In this document: in pieces, positions 1-10,256 of the stretch
Numbering within the stretch: the first letter of the stretch is position 1
Layout of the letters: every line of letters begins with the position of its first letter
NCBI RefSeq assembly: GCF_002119765.1
Contig: NZ_CP021112.1
Span: forward strand, 4,768,501-4,832,500
DNA length: 64,000 nt
DNA from: Pseudorhodoplanes sinuspersici
GTDB lineage: Bacteria; Pseudomonadota; Alphaproteobacteria; Rhizobiales; Xanthobacteraceae
Reading direction: 5' to 3'
Made by a program: the position numbers and the translations under genes
The notes under the pieces: generated by a model
What the model saw: the letters and a program-made list of their open reading frames with translations, nothing else
Told to the model about the DNA's origin: nothing
The model's database searches: none

Positions 1-220
1 TCATTCAATGATTCTTGGTGCAAATTGCTATCTAGGTGTTAGCGAACTAGCGCTATCTGCTCCGGCGAATAGATGTGAAGTGCGCAACTATAGATTTCCC
101 CTAACTGCTCATTATCGGATGCCGCCGCGGCGCAAACTCCACCCAAACTTATCCCCGCACGCCAAAACTGGATTATATCTCCTCTCATAAAGCGCAGCCG
201 TCTCATGAACGTTTGCGCCG

Positions 221-398
221 ATGGAGCGCCGGGAGGCGCAGCCCCTTCGCGCCAGAAGGGGCGCGCGCCTCGCGGGCGGGTCTCGCAACCCCGCCCGGGT
301 GAGGTTTGCTGACGAGAGCAGACTTGCGGCGCGCGGACGGACCCTCGCAAGGTCCGTTAAAGGGCCTCGCAAGCCCTTGGCGCCTCCCGGCGCTCCAT
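221..398. other. Multi-hairpin palindromic element (candidate structured RNA or MITE-like repeat)
   Basis: An 18-bp sequence at 221-238 is repeated as its perfect reverse complement at 381-398, closing a 178-bp domain. Inside are five successive hairpins: 241-262 (8-bp perfect stem), 273-297 (8-bp perfect stem), 303-324 (imperfect, with G-U pairs), 337-357 (7-bp perfect stem) and 360-378 (6-bp perfect stem). The second, fourth and fifth hairpins all present CTCGCAA in the loop. A short UUCG-loop hairpin follows at 401-412. Open frames crossing the element change strand and frame without any recognisable protein, so I read it as non-coding. Positions 1-220 before it show nothing I can identify. 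It could be a structured RNA upstream of the dodecin gene or a non-autonomous repeat with terminal inverted repeats; sequence alone does not decide. Confidence 0.55.
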
Positions 399-520
399 TC
401 CTGCTTCGGCAGGGAAGGAAAATGGGAAAAGACGTGGCCCGCGTCTTAAAACAACAGGGCCGGCGCAGCGTTGACTGAAAGCGATTGCCCAGGCGGAATG
501 CCAAGACGCGGAGGAACATC

Positions 521-736
521 ATGCAGGATCATATCTACAAGGTGGTCGAACTGGTGGGCTCGTCGGACAGCAGCATCGAGGATGCCATCAATGCCGCAAT
601 CGCACGCGCTCACGGCACGCTCCGTCATCTGCGCTGGTTCGAGGTGGTGGAGACACGGGGCCATATCGAGAACGGCAAGGTGGCTCACTATCAGGTCAGG
701 CTGAAAGTGGGTTTCACCATGGAAGATGCCGGATAG
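521..736 (+). CDS. Dodecin family flavin-binding protein
   Basis: This 71-residue protein matches dodecins, small proteins that assemble into hollow dodecamers storing flavin or coenzyme A in the cytoplasm. The N-terminal strand ([12 protein letters not shown]), the central helix ([14 protein letters not shown]) and the motif [18 protein letters not shown], with the aromatic residue that stacks on the flavin, are all present, and the length is normal. The ATG at 521 is preceded by GGAGG at a good distance; an in-frame TTG at 485 would add 12 residues that the family lacks. The gene stands alone, downstream of the structured element and upstream of lipA on the same strand. Confidence 0.9.
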   Translation: MQDHIYKVVELVGSSDSSIEDAINAAIARAHGTLRHLRWFEVVETRGHIENGKVAHYQVRLKVGFTMEDAG

Positions 737-902
737 AACGCGGCAAGCCTCCGGCTACGCCCCGTCGCGATGTGATATTTCGATCACGCGCGCTGCGGCG
801 AAGGATTCCAATCTGGCGTGTTTTCGCCGCCTTGCGGTTGCCCTGCAGAATCCGTAAGTAACGACCTTAAGTGCTTGATGCAGCATCCCGTTTGGGGCAC
901 CC

Positions 903-1859
903 GTGACCGTCATCATCGATACCATTTCCCGGCCAAGGCCGCGGCACCCGGAAAAGGCCGGCCGGCCCGACAGCCCGCTGCTGCGCAAGCCGGACTGGAT
1001 CCGGGTCAAGGCCCCGGTGTCGCGGGGCTATAACGCCACGCAGGCGATCGTGCGGGAAAACAAACTGGTCACGGTCTGCGAGGAGGCCGGCTGCCCGAAT
1101 ATCGGCGAGTGCTGGGAGAAGAAGCACGCCACCTTCATGATCATGGGCGACACCTGCACGCGCGCCTGTGCCTTCTGCAACGTCAAGACGGGACTGCCCG
1201 GCGCACTCGATGCGGACGAGCCGGAGCATGTCGCCAGCGCCGTCGCGAAGCTCGGCCTGTCGCATGTGGTGATCACCTCGGTCGATCGCGATGATCTCGC
1301 TGATGGCGGCGCCGACCATTTCGCCCGCACCATCCGCGCCACCCGCGCGCAATGCCCAACGACCACCATCGAGATCCTGACGCCGGATTTCCTGCGCAAG
1401 CCCGGCGCACTGGAACATGTGGTCGCGGCAAAGCCCGACGTGTTCAACCACAATCTCGAAACCGTGCCGTCGAAATATCTCACCGTGCGACCGGGCGCGC
1501 GCTACTTCCATTCAATCCGGCTGTTGCAGCAGGTGAAGGAGCTCGATCCGACCATGTTCACCAAATCCGGCATCATGGTCGGCCTCGGCGAGGAGCGGAA
1601 CGAGGTGCTGCAATTGATGGACGATCTGCGCACTGCGGAGGTCGATTTCATCACCATCGGGCAATATCTGCAGCCGTCGCGCAAGCATCATCCGGTCGCG
1701 CGTTTCGTCACGCCGGATGAGTTCAAGTCCTACGAAGCGGTCGCCTATGCGAAAGGCTTCCTCATGGTGTCGTCATCACCGCTGACGCGCTCGTCGCACC
1801 ATGCGGGAGAGGATTTCGCGCGCATGAAGGCGGCGCGCGACGCGCAATCAAGCACCTGA
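903..1859 (+). CDS. lipA: Lipoyl synthase
   Basis: This radical-SAM enzyme inserts two sulfur atoms into protein-bound octanoyl groups to make lipoyl cofactors for 2-oxoacid dehydrogenases and the glycine cleavage system. The auxiliary iron-sulfur cluster motif CX4CX5C (C59, C64, C70) and the radical-SAM motif CTRACAFC (C85, C89, C92) are both visible, and the C-terminal RSS motif with the serine that ligates the auxiliary cluster is present. The length of 318 residues is normal. The start is a GTG at 903. The next gene, coq10/ratA, begins 13 bases after the stop, as in many alphaproteobacteria, which suggests cotranscription. Confidence 0.97.
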   Translation: MTVIIDTISRPRPRHPEKAGRPDSPLLRKPDWIRVKAPVSRGYNATQAIVRENKLVTVCEEAGCPNIGECWEKKHATFMIMGDTCTRACAFCNVKTGLPGALDADEPEHVASAVAKLGLSHVVITSVDRDDLADGGADHFARTIRATRAQCPTTTIEILTPDFLRKPGALEHVVAAKPDVFNHNLETVPSKYLTVRPGARYFHSIRLLQQVKELDPTMFTKSGIMVGLGEERNEVLQLMDDLRTAEVDFITIGQYLQPSRKHHPVARFVTPDEFKSYEAVAYAKGFLMVSSSPLTRSSHHAGEDFARMKAARDAQSST

Positions 1860-1872
1860 GTGCGGGCGAGCG

Positions 1873-2334
1873 ATGCCCGAATTCTCCACCACCCGGCGTG
1901 TGCGCCACAATGCCTCCGACATGTTCGATCTGGTCGCGGATGTCGAAAGCTATCCGCAATTCGTGCCGCTCTGTAACGCGCTGAAGGTCAGAAGCCGAAA
2001 GGAAACACCGGAAGGTGTCATCACCATCGTCGCCGACATGACGGTAGCGTACAAACTGATCCGCGAAACGTTCCGCAGCCGCGTCACGCTCGACCGTGCG
2101 AATCTTCAGATCCTCGTCGAATATCTCGATGGTCCGTTCAGCCGCATGGAAAACCGCTGGGAGTTTCACCCGGTGCAGGACTGGCTGTGCGACGTGAAGT
2201 TCTTCATCTCGTATGAGTTTCGCAGCCGCATGCTCGGCATGCTGATGGGGACGATGTTCGATACAGCTTTCCGCCGTTTCTCGGCCGCGTTCGAGAAGCG
2301 GGCCGATGTGGTTTACGGCCGAAAGACCGCCTGA
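1873..2334 (+). CDS. COQ10/RatA-type START-domain protein
   Basis: This 153-residue single-domain protein belongs to the polyketide cyclase/START superfamily that includes mitochondrial Coq10 and bacterial RatA. The diagnostic N-terminal stretch (MFDLVADVESYPQFVPLC) and the C-terminal helix (MFDTAFRRFSAAFEKRA) are present. In mitochondria and alphaproteobacteria the family is tied to ubiquinone handling; the ribosome-association toxin role of RatA was described in enterobacteria and may not apply here. It follows lipA closely, and its stop lies 3 bases from the stop of the convergent cinA gene. Confidence 0.9.
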   Translation: MPEFSTTRRVRHNASDMFDLVADVESYPQFVPLCNALKVRSRKETPEGVITIVADMTVAYKLIRETFRSRVTLDRANLQILVEYLDGPFSRMENRWEFHPVQDWLCDVKFFISYEFRSRMLGMLMGTMFDTAFRRFSAAFEKRADVVYGRKTA

Positions 2335-2337
2335 CGC

Positions 2338-2859
2338 TTACGCGCCCCGCGGCGGCTGCGCCGCTTCGCCTTCCGCGAGATCATGCAGCATCCGGAACGC
2401 CTGTAAAACCGATTGTTTGCGGATCTCGGGCCGGCCGATATTGCCGAACCGTTTCTCGGCATGCACGAGTCGTCCCGACCGCGACGCTACGGCAAAATGG
2501 ACGAGGCCGACCGGCTTTTCTTCCGAACCACCGTCCGGCCCGGCAACACCCGTCACCGATACAGCAAGATCGACCGGTGCATGGGCGAGGGCGCCGCACG
2601 CCATTTCTTCTGCGGTCTCACGGCTGACGGCTCCATGCTTGTCCAGGGTCGTCGCCGACACGCCGAGCATGTCCTGCTTGGCTTGGTTGGAATAGGTGAT
2701 GAAGCCGCGGTCCAGCATGCTGGAGATGCCGGGCACATCGGCGAGCGTCCCAGCGACGAGACCGGCCGTGCATGACTCTGCCGTCGCCAGAATGAGATTC
2801 TTGCGCTTGCAGATATCGAGCAGGCGCTTGGCGGCTTCAACGATGTCGTCATCCAGCAT
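2338..2859 (-). CDS. pncC: CinA C-terminal domain protein (nicotinamide-nucleotide amidohydrolase)
   Basis: This 173-residue protein consists only of the CinA C-terminal domain, whose best-known activity is deamidation of nicotinamide mononucleotide to nicotinic acid mononucleotide in NAD salvage. The conserved block TAESCTAGLVAGTLADVPG with the active-site serine sits near residue 29, and SVTGVAGPDGG follows near residue 107. The larger N-terminal CinA domain is absent, as in stand-alone PncC proteins. It lies directly downstream of ispDF on the same strand with a 6-base gap, so the two are probably cotranscribed. Confidence 0.92.
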   Translation of the reverse strand: MLDDDIVEAAKRLLDICKRKNLILATAESCTAGLVAGTLADVPGISSMLDRGFITYSNQAKQDMLGVSATTLDKHGAVSRETAEEMACGALAHAPVDLAVSVTGVAGPDGGSEEKPVGLVHFAVASRSGRLVHAEKRFGNIGRPEIRKQSVLQAFRMLHDLAEGEAAQPPRGA

Positions 2860-2865
2860 GGGCGC

Positions 2866-4062
2866 TTAACTCGCCGGCAGGCGGATGGTTGCCATCGCGT
2901 AGGCGACGATGCCCTCGCGACGTCCGATAAAGCCCATGCCTTCGTTGGTGGTGGCTTTCACGCCGACGCGGTCCGGCGTGATCCCGGCGATCTCGGCAAT
3001 GCGCGCGCGCATCGCGTCGCGATTGGGTCCGATCTTCGGTGCCTCGCTGACCACGGTGATGTCGAGATTGGCGATGATGCCGCCACGCGCCTTGAGACGC
3101 TCGACAGCGAATTTGAGGAAGCGGTCGGATGAGGCGCCGCGCCATTGCGGATCGCTCGGCGGAAAATGCGCACCGATATCGCCATCGGCCAGCGCGCCGA
3201 GAATGGCATCGACCAAAGCATGCAGGACGACGTCCGCATCGGAATGGCCCGTCAGACCCTGATCGTGCGGAATACGCACGCCACCCAGCGTCACATGATC
3301 GCCGGGGCCGAATGCATGCACGTCAAAGCCCATGCCGGTTCGAATGTCAGAAAGATTGTCACGCAGCATGGCTTCCGCTCGTTTAAAATCGTCAGGGGTG
3401 GTGAGTTTGATATTCGTCGCTTCACCGGGGAACGTCGAAACCGTCAATCCGGCCCATTCCGCCAGTGCGCCATCGTCGGAGAAGTCGTTCCGGCCATCGC
3501 GCTGCGCGCGCCGATGCACGTCGAGCAATGTCTTGAATGCGAAGGCCTGCGGCGTCTGCACCGCCCGCAGCTCGTTGCGATCGACTGTCCGAACAATCGC
3601 GCCCGCAGTGTCGACCGCTTTGATGGTGTCGACCACCGGCAGGGCAGGGAGGGCCGCTCCGGTGTCTCTGCCCGCTTCTATGGCACGGCGGATCAGTGCT
3701 GGCGTCGCAAAAGCACGCGCTGCATCATGGATCAGCACGTAATCCGGGTCTGCCGCTTCCAGCGCCATCAGCCCGGCCAGCACGGATTCCTGGCGGGTGG
3801 CGCCACCGAATACCGGCGCCGGGAGGTCAAAACCGGCTGCGGCATCCCGATAGAACTCCAGGTCGTCTGGGTGGATCACGACCTGAATGGCCTTCAGCTC
3901 AGGAATGCCGGATAGCAGTTCGAGGCTCCGCCGGAGCGCCGATTGCCCGGCTAACAGCCTGTATTGCTTCGGGATTCCTTCTCCGCTGCGGCTTCCACGA
4001 CCGGCCGCGACCACCAAGGCCACACAATTCAGAGACATCGCCGCACCGCGTTTCGAAACCAT
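2866..4062 (-). CDS. ispDF: Bifunctional IspD/IspF isoprenoid enzyme
   Basis: One chain carries two steps of the MEP pathway. The N-terminal half (about residues 10-235) is 2-C-methyl-D-erythritol 4-phosphate cytidylyltransferase, with the nucleotide-binding signature VVAAGRGSR. The C-terminal half (from about 240) is 2-C-methyl-D-erythritol 2,4-cyclodiphosphate synthase, with the metal-binding GFDVHAF motif and the [11 protein letters not shown] and DIGAHFP blocks. The fusion is common in alphaproteobacteria. An internal ATG at 4038 ([15 protein letters not shown]) gives a more typical N-terminus and may be the true start. The gene is divergent from dusB, with both promoters expected in about 4063-4182. 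Confidence 0.96.
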   Translation of the reverse strand: MVSKRGAAMSLNCVALVVAAGRGSRSGEGIPKQYRLLAGQSALRRSLELLSGIPELKAIQVVIHPDDLEFYRDAAAGFDLPAPVFGGATRQESVLAGLMALEAADPDYVLIHDAARAFATPALIRRAIEAGRDTGAALPALPVVDTIKAVDTAGAIVRTVDRNELRAVQTPQAFAFKTLLDVHRRAQRDGRNDFSDDGALAEWAGLTVSTFPGEATNIKLTTPDDFKRAEAMLRDNLSDIRTGMGFDVHAFGPGDHVTLGGVRIPHDQGLTGHSDADVVLHALVDAILGALADGDIGAHFPPSDPQWRGASSDRFLKFAVERLKARGGIIANLDITVVSEAPKIGPNRDAMRARIAEIAGITPDRVGVKATTNEGMGFIGRREGIVAYAMATIRLPAS

Positions 4063-4182
4063 GCTCGGGATCTATGCATAGAAAGTAGTTCTTTTTGCAC
4101 TGCAACACTTGTGTAAAGGTCGGATTTGGCTAAACTCTATGCACCACATGATTGGCCTATTTTTTATGCAGAACGTGCCATT

Positions 4183-5238
4183 ATGAGTAACATTGCGAAC
4201 GGCACGACGATCAGTGTCGGCAGTAAGGTCCTTCCGAACGGAGTGGTCCTGGCTCCGATGTCGGGAGTCACCGATGCTCCTTTCAGGCGGCTGGCGGAAA
4301 CGCTGGGCGCGGGACTTGTCGTATCCGAGATGGTGGCAACGTCAAAGCTTGCCGAGGGCCGGCGGGATGCCGTTTTGCGCGCCGATGGCAAAGGCGTCGC
4401 CATCCACGCACTCCAGTTGGCCGGCTGCGAAGCGCACTGGATGGCCGAGGGGGCACGGATGGCTGAAGCGTCGGGAGCAGACATCATCGACATCAACATG
4501 GGTTGCCCGGCCAAGCACGTGATCAACGGACAATCGGGCTCCGCGCTGATGCGCGATCTCGATCACGCCTTGACCTTGATCGAAGCCACGGTCGGAGCCG
4601 TGTCGGTGCCGGTGACCTTGAAGATGCGGCTTGGCTGGGATCGCGATTGCATCAATGCGCCCGAACTGGCGCGCCGCGCCGAGCAAGCCGGAATCAAACT
4701 CGTCACCGTCCATGGCCGCACGCGCAATCAATTCTACAAAGGCCATGCCGACTGGGCTGCGGTGAACGCGGTCAAACAAGCGGTGTCGATCCCGGTCGTC
4801 ATCAATGGCGACATCACAAGCGTCGACGACGCACGCGTCGCGCTCGCTCAATCGGGCGCCGATCTTGTGATGGTGGGGCGCGCGGCGCTCGGCCGCCCTT
4901 GGCTTCCCGGCGCGATCGCACGGCAGCTTGCCGGCAGCGCCAGGGAAGGCGATCCGCCACTGCAACAGCAGCGGGACATCGCCGCAAAACTCTACCAAGA
5001 CATGGTCGAACATCACGGCACCGAAATCGGCCGCCGTCACGCCCGCAAACATCTCGCCGCAGCCATCGATGTCGGCGGCGATAATGCCGGCGCAACTGCC
5101 GAGCAGATCAAGGCGGGGCGCACGCGGGTGCTGACAGCCGAGACACCGAAAGAAACGCTGCGGCTCTTGCAAGATGTTTTCGACGTCTTTGAAACAATGG
5201 CGGGGCGGCCCACAGATTCATGGAGGGATGCGGCATGA
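4183..5238 (+). CDS. dusB: tRNA-dihydrouridine synthase DusB
   Basis: This FMN-dependent TIM-barrel enzyme reduces uridine to dihydrouridine in the D-loop of tRNAs. The N-terminal [17 protein letters not shown] motif, the catalytic cysteine in [10 protein letters not shown] and the FMN-phosphate motif near GDITSVDDA are all visible. An upstream in-frame TTG at 4126 would add 19 residues not usual for the family, so the ATG at 4183 is preferred. The stop overlaps the ntrB start as ATGA. The association of dusB (nifR3) with ntrBC is classical in alphaproteobacteria. Confidence 0.95.
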   Translation: MSNIANGTTISVGSKVLPNGVVLAPMSGVTDAPFRRLAETLGAGLVVSEMVATSKLAEGRRDAVLRADGKGVAIHALQLAGCEAHWMAEGARMAEASGADIIDINMGCPAKHVINGQSGSALMRDLDHALTLIEATVGAVSVPVTLKMRLGWDRDCINAPELARRAEQAGIKLVTVHGRTRNQFYKGHADWAAVNAVKQAVSIPVVINGDITSVDDARVALAQSGADLVMVGRAALGRPWLPGAIARQLAGSAREGDPPLQQQRDIAAKLYQDMVEHHGTEIGRRHARKHLAAAIDVGGDNAGATAEQIKAGRTRVLTAETPKETLRLLQDVFDVFETMAGRPTDSWRDAA

Positions 5239-6392
5239 AACTCGAATCCGCCATCCGGAATACATCGGGATCGCCGGATGCCGTCGTCAACGCACTGCCT
5301 CTTCCGGTCGTGGTGGTGGCGTCTGATGGCAAGATCGTCGATGCCAATGTCGCCGCCGAAGCGTTCTTCGAGGTCTCTGTGCCGGTGCTGAAACGGCATT
5401 CGCTGCGTGAGTTGATTCCGTTCGGCAGCCCGCTGCTGTCGCTGGTCGATCAGGTGCGCGAGCATGGCGGCGCTGTGAACGAATATCGCGTCGACCTTTC
5501 GACACCGCGCAATCCCGGTGAACACATTGTGGACCTCTATGTGGCGCCGCTGAATGAACGCGCCGGCCATGTGGTCGTGATGCTTCAGGAGCGGACGATC
5601 GCCGACAAGATGGACCGTCAGTTGACCCATCGGGGTGCGGCCCGCTCGGTCAGCGCGCTTGCGGCGATGCTGGCCCATGAGATCAAAAACCCGCTGTCCG
5701 GTATCCGCGGCGCAGCCCAGCTCCTCGAACAATCGGCCTCAGATGACGATCGCAGCCTGACGCGCCTGATCTGCGACGAAGCTGACCGGATCGTGAAACT
5801 GGTTGACCGGATGGAAGTCTTCGCCGACGAGCGGCCGATCGAGCGGGAACCGGTCAACATTCACGCCGTGCTCGAACACGTGAAGCGTCTGGCCCAATCG
5901 GGCTTCGCCCGGCATATCCGGTTCCTCGAGGAATACGATCCATCCTTGCCGCCGGTGCTCGCCAACCGCGATCAGCTTGTGCAGGTGTTTCTCAATCTTG
6001 TGAAAAATGCCGCAGAGGCGATCGGAGAAAATGCCATCGACGGCGAGATCCAGATGACCACGGCCTTCCGGCCCGGTGTCCGCCTGACCCTGCCGGGCAG
6101 CCGCTCACGCGTATCGCTGCCGATGGAATTCTGCATCAAGGATAACGGCCCAGGCGTTCCGACCGATCTGCTGCCGCATTTGTTCGATCCATTTGTCACG
6201 ACCAAGGCCTCCGGATCTGGCCTCGGACTTGCATTGGTTGCCAAGATCATTGGCGACCACGGTGGCATTATCGAATGCGAATCCCAGACCCGGCATACCG
6301 TTTTTCGGATTCTCTTGCCGATGTATGCGGGAAACGGTGCTCAGGCCCGGACAGGGGCAAGGGAAACCGCGATGGAAGCCCAAACAATATGA
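5235..6392 (+). CDS. ntrB: Nitrogen regulation sensor histidine kinase NtrB
   Basis: This cytoplasmic kinase phosphorylates NtrC in response to nitrogen status relayed by PII proteins. A PAS domain covers about residues 15-120. The H-box ([13 protein letters not shown]) carries the phosphorylated histidine, and the N-box ([11 protein letters not shown]), the G1 box (DNGPGVP) and the G2 box (SGLGLALV) form the ATP-binding domain. There are no membrane segments. The start at 5235 overlaps the dusB stop by four bases and has GGAGGG seven bases upstream, so coupled translation is likely; an ATG at 5220 is an alternative. ntrC follows after 28 bases. Confidence 0.96.
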   Translation: MKLESAIRNTSGSPDAVVNALPLPVVVVASDGKIVDANVAAEAFFEVSVPVLKRHSLRELIPFGSPLLSLVDQVREHGGAVNEYRVDLSTPRNPGEHIVDLYVAPLNERAGHVVVMLQERTIADKMDRQLTHRGAARSVSALAAMLAHEIKNPLSGIRGAAQLLEQSASDDDRSLTRLICDEADRIVKLVDRMEVFADERPIEREPVNIHAVLEHVKRLAQSGFARHIRFLEEYDPSLPPVLANRDQLVQVFLNLVKNAAEAIGENAIDGEIQMTTAFRPGVRLTLPGSRSRVSLPMEFCIKDNGPGVPTDLLPHLFDPFVTTKASGSGLGLALVAKIIGDHGGIIECESQTRHTVFRILLPMYAGNGAQARTGARETAMEAQTI

Positions 6393-6420
6393 GCGAAAGC
6401 CAACGGTATAAAGGCTGACG

Positions 6421-7866
6421 ATGCCCATGCCCGCCGGAAACATTCTCGTCGCTGACGACGACGCCGCGATTCGAACCGTGCTCAACCAGGCGCTGTCGCG
6501 CGCCGGCTACGAAGTGCGCTCGACAAGCAATGCCGCAACACTTTGGCGCTGGGTCAGTCAGGGCGAGGGTGATCTTGTGATCACCGACGTCGTGATGCCC
6601 GACGAAAACGCATTCGAACTCATCCCACGGATGAAAAAGCTGCGGCCGGAGCTGCCCATTATCGTCATGAGCGCGCAGAATACGTTCATGACAGCGATCC
6701 GGGCGTCGGAACGCGGGGCCTACGAATATCTGCCGAAACCGTTCGATCTGAAGGAATTGATCGGCATCGTCGGCCGGGCGCTGTCGGAACCCAAGGACAA
6801 GCCGCGGAACGCGGCGCGCCCGGAGGAAGTGGATCAGATTCCGCTTGTTGGCCGATCGGCGGCGATGCAGGAAATCTATCGGCTGCTCGCGCGGCTGATG
6901 CAGACCGATCTAACGGTCATGATCACCGGCGAGTCCGGCACGGGCAAGGAGCTCGTCGCCCGCGCATTGCACGATTACGGCAAGCGCCGCGGCGGTCCAT
7001 TCGTCGCCATCAACATGGCGGCGATTCCACGCGACCTGATCGAGTCCGAATTGTTCGGGCATGAGAAGGGCGCTTTCACGGGCGCCAATACACGCAGCAC
7101 CGGCCGTTTCGAGCAGGCCGAGGGCGGCACGTTATTCCTGGATGAAATCGGCGACATGCCGATGGAGGCGCAGACGCGGCTTCTGCGCGTGTTGCAGCAG
7201 GGCGAATATACGACCGTCGGCGGCCGCACGCCGATCAAGACGGATGTTCGCATCGTCGCAGCCACCAACAAGGATTTGCGGATCCTCATCCAGCAGGGCC
7301 TGTTCCGCGAGGATCTGTTCTTCCGCCTCAATGTCGTGCCGCTGCGGCTGCCGCCGCTGCGCGAACGCGCCGAAGACGTGCCCGATCTGATCCGGCATTT
7401 CTTCATGCTGGCGGAGCGCGAAGGTCTGCCGCGCAAACAGATCGATCCGGCTGCGCTGGAGCGTCTGAAAAAGTATCCTTGGCCGGGCAACGTACGTGAG
7501 ATCGAAAACCTCGCCCGCCGTCTTGCCGCGCTGTATCCGCACGAGGTGATCACGCTTCCGGTCATTGAAGCCGAGCTAACCCAGCCGGCTGTCACGCCGG
7601 AGATCGACACCACCGCACCCGACAACCTGTCGGCTGCGGTCGAGCGCAACCTGGCCCGGTATTTCGCTGGCTTCCCGGATGGCCTGCCACCGCCAGGCCT
7701 TTATCACCGCATCTTGCGGGAAGTGGAGCATCCGCTGCTGACTGCGGCACTGACCGCCACGCGTGGTAATCAGATCCGCGCTGCCGACCTTCTCGGCGTC
7801 AACCGCAACACGCTCCGCAAGAAGATCCGGGATCTCGATATTCAAGTCATCCGCACCACGACCTGA
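6421..7866 (+). CDS. ntrC: Nitrogen regulation response regulator NtrC
   Basis: This sigma-54-dependent activator switches on nitrogen-assimilation genes when phosphorylated by NtrB. The receiver domain carries the acidic pocket DDD and the phosphoacceptor aspartate near residue 56 ([10 protein letters not shown]). The AAA+ domain has Walker A GESGTGKE, the sigma-54 contact motif GAFTGA ([10 protein letters not shown]), and Walker [10 protein letters not shown]. The C-terminal helix-turn-helix of Fis type ends the protein ([17 protein letters not shown]). The length of 481 residues is normal. Confidence 0.97.
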   Translation: MPMPAGNILVADDDAAIRTVLNQALSRAGYEVRSTSNAATLWRWVSQGEGDLVITDVVMPDENAFELIPRMKKLRPELPIIVMSAQNTFMTAIRASERGAYEYLPKPFDLKELIGIVGRALSEPKDKPRNAARPEEVDQIPLVGRSAAMQEIYRLLARLMQTDLTVMITGESGTGKELVARALHDYGKRRGGPFVAINMAAIPRDLIESELFGHEKGAFTGANTRSTGRFEQAEGGTLFLDEIGDMPMEAQTRLLRVLQQGEYTTVGGRTPIKTDVRIVAATNKDLRILIQQGLFREDLFFRLNVVPLRLPPLRERAEDVPDLIRHFFMLAEREGLPRKQIDPAALERLKKYPWPGNVREIENLARRLAALYPHEVITLPVIEAELTQPAVTPEIDTTAPDNLSAAVERNLARYFAGFPDGLPPPGLYHRILREVEHPLLTAALTATRGNQIRAADLLGVNRNTLRKKIRDLDIQVIRTTT

Positions 7867-7985
7867 TCCTCTCGGTTATTTCCCCGTCGGCTGCCGCGGA
7901 ATTGTCGCAATTTCGCAACAATGTTGTATAAATACATCAACGAATCCGGTCAGCCGACCGATCGCCAGTTCGCACCGGGGGGCCG

Positions 7986-10256
7986 ATGGCCAGCGCTGAC
8001 CAATCGTTGCCGCTCGACAGGTCGGCAGGTATGCCGATGGGCCGCCGCTTGTCCTTCCGGTGGATCAGTTCGACCGCCGTTGGCGCAGCGCTGTTGTCCG
8101 CATTGGCAACATTCCTGGTCCTGTCCGGACTTACGCCGCTTCCACCGACGCATAACGTCGTCGTCAGCCTGCTTGGCATCAATGCCATTGCGGCGCTCAT
8201 TCTGATCGCCGTTATCGCGCAGGAAGCCTATCAAATCGTACAGGCCCGGCGGAGAGGGCGGGCGGCCGCCCGGCTGCATGTCCGCATCGTCGGCCTGTTC
8301 GCCATCATCGCTGCGGTCCCGACCATCCTCGTTGCTGTTGTCGCGACGATCACGCTCGACCGCGGCCTCGACCGTTTCTTCTCGGTCCGAACGAAAGCAA
8401 TCATCGAAAATTCACTGCTGGTCTCCGAAGCGTATCTGCGCGAGCACGCGCAGATGATTCAGGGCGACATTCTCGCCATGGCGCAGGACGTTGCACGCGC
8501 CAAGCCATTGTTTGATTCCGACCGCGAGCGCTTTCAGCAATTCCTGACGGCTCAGGCAACAATCCGCGGCCTGCCGATCGCTGTTATTCTGAACGGCGAA
8601 CTCGAAGTGATCGAGCGCACCAATCTGCGGGTGACGCAGGACTTTGCGATTCCGAACAAGGAAGCTCTGAAAACGCTCAGCGAGACCGAGCCGCAGATCG
8701 CGTTGCTTCCCGACACGAACTACGTTGCCAGCGTGATCAAGCTGCGCGGCTACGACTCGATGTATCTCTATGTCGCTCGGCTGCTCGATCCGCGGGTGGT
8801 ATCGCAACTGCGGGAAACACGCGCCAGCGTCAGTGACTATGCCCTGATGGAGGCACGCCGGCTCGGCGTCACCGTGGCCTTCGGACTGATGTACACCGTT
8901 ATCGCGCTGATCGTGATGCTGTCTGCCGTGCTGATCGGACTGAATTTCGCCAACCGGCTGGTCGCGCCGATCCGCCGCCTGATTGGTGCGGCCAATGTGG
9001 TCGCGACAGGTAATCTGCATGTGCAGGTGCCAGTGCATCGGTCCGAGGGCGACCTCGGCCAGCTTGGCGAAACTTTCAACCGGATGACGCACGATCTGCG
9101 CACGCAACGCGACGACCTCGTCAATGCCCGCGATCTGATCGACAGCCGCCGCCGCTTCAGCGAAGCGGTGCTGGCCGGCGCCAGTGCCGGTATCATCGGC
9201 GTTGATCACGACGGCCGGATCAGCATCCTCAACCGTTCGGCTGAACAATTGATCGCCTCACCCGGCAGTGACGTCATGGGCAAACCATTGCTGGCGGTTG
9301 CTCCCGAACTTGCCGAACTCGTTCGGCAGGCCATCGACAACGGCCAGAGGCTGACGCAAGGGCAGGTGACGCTGAGCCGCAAGGGTCGCGAACGCAATCT
9401 GTCGGTGCGGGTAGCGAGCGAGCAAACGGCTGAAGCCGAACACGGCTATGTGGTGACGCTCGACGACATCACCGAACTGGTTTCCGCACAACGCACCTCG
9501 GCTTGGGCCGATGTCGCGCGCCGCATCGCGCATGAGATCAAAAATCCGCTGACACCGATCCAGCTTTCGGCCGAGCGCCTGCGCCGTAAATACGGAAAAG
9601 TGATCACCGAAGATCGCGCTATCTTCGAGCAATGCACAGATACGATCGTGCGGCAGGTGGACGACATCCGCCGCATGGTCGATGAGTTCTCGCGCTTCGC
9701 ACGAATGCCGAAGCCGGTCATGGAGCGCGAGGATGTTGCCGATACAGTCCGGCAGGCTGTGTTTCTGATGCGTGTCGGGCACCCCGATATCGATATCGAA
9801 TTGTCGATGGTCGAAGATCCGATGCCGGCGCGCTTCGATCGCCGGCTGGTGTCGCAGGCGCTCACCAACATCATCAAAAACGGGACCGAGGCGATCGGCG
9901 TGTTGCCGGAAGGATCGCCGAAAGGCCGCATCGAGGTAACGGCCACGCGTGTCGGCGATCTCGTCAATATCGACGTCATCGACAATGGCATTGGCCTGCC
10001 CAAGGAGCATCGCTCGCGTCTGCTCGAACCCTACGTGACGACGCGCGAGAAGGGCACGGGGCTTGGCCTTGCGATCGTCGGCAAGATTCTCGAAGACCAT
10101 GGCGGTGGCATCGAATTGCACGATGCAGCCGAGAAAGAGCCGGGACGACATGGCGCGTGGATACGTCTGCGTTTTGCCGTCAATCCGCCGCAAGCAAGCG
10201 GCACCAGTTCGAATGAAGACAGCAAAACAAAGCGTACAAGCAGTGTGGCGACATGA
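7986..10256 (+). CDS. ntrY: Membrane sensor histidine kinase NtrY
   Basis: This is the membrane partner of NtrX, implicated in nitrogen and redox sensing in alphaproteobacteria. Three hydrophobic segments lie in about residues 27-115, an extracytoplasmic region follows, and a further membrane segment is near residue 300. A HAMP linker (NRLVAPIRRLIGAANVVATG), a PAS domain (about 385-490), the H-box ([16 protein letters not shown]) and the N- and G-boxes of the ATPase domain come next. At 756 residues it has the family length. The stop overlaps the ntrX start as ATGA, so the two are translationally coupled. Confidence 0.95.
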   Translation: MASADQSLPLDRSAGMPMGRRLSFRWISSTAVGAALLSALATFLVLSGLTPLPPTHNVVVSLLGINAIAALILIAVIAQEAYQIVQARRRGRAAARLHVRIVGLFAIIAAVPTILVAVVATITLDRGLDRFFSVRTKAIIENSLLVSEAYLREHAQMIQGDILAMAQDVARAKPLFDSDRERFQQFLTAQATIRGLPIAVILNGELEVIERTNLRVTQDFAIPNKEALKTLSETEPQIALLPDTNYVASVIKLRGYDSMYLYVARLLDPRVVSQLRETRASVSDYALMEARRLGVTVAFGLMYTVIALIVMLSAVLIGLNFANRLVAPIRRLIGAANVVATGNLHVQVPVHRSEGDLGQLGETFNRMTHDLRTQRDDLVNARDLIDSRRRFSEAVLAGASAGIIGVDHDGRISILNRSAEQLIASPGSDVMGKPLLAVAPELAELVRQAIDNGQRLTQGQVTLSRKGRERNLSVRVASEQTAEAEHGYVVTLDDITELVSAQRTSAWADVARRIAHEIKNPLTPIQLSAERLRRKYGKVITEDRAIFEQCTDTIVRQVDDIRRMVDEFSRFARMPKPVMEREDVADTVRQAVFLMRVGHPDIDIELSMVEDPMPARFDRRLVSQALTNIIKNGTEAIGVLPEGSPKGRIEVTATRVGDLVNIDVIDNGIGLPKEHRSRLLEPYVTTREKGTGLGLAIVGKILEDHGGGIELHDAAEKEPGRHGAWIRLRFAVNPPQASGTSSNEDSKTKRTSSVAT

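Noticed and set aside
39-522. Open frames on both strands across the structured element
   Set aside because: They are arginine-, proline- and alanine-rich with no family resemblance and follow the G+C-rich palindromes; none has a convincing ribosome-binding site.
4110-4180. Possible sigma-54 promoter before dusB-ntrBC (TTGGC ... TATGC)
   Set aside because: The spacing between the GG and GC elements is one base too long for the -24/-12 consensus.
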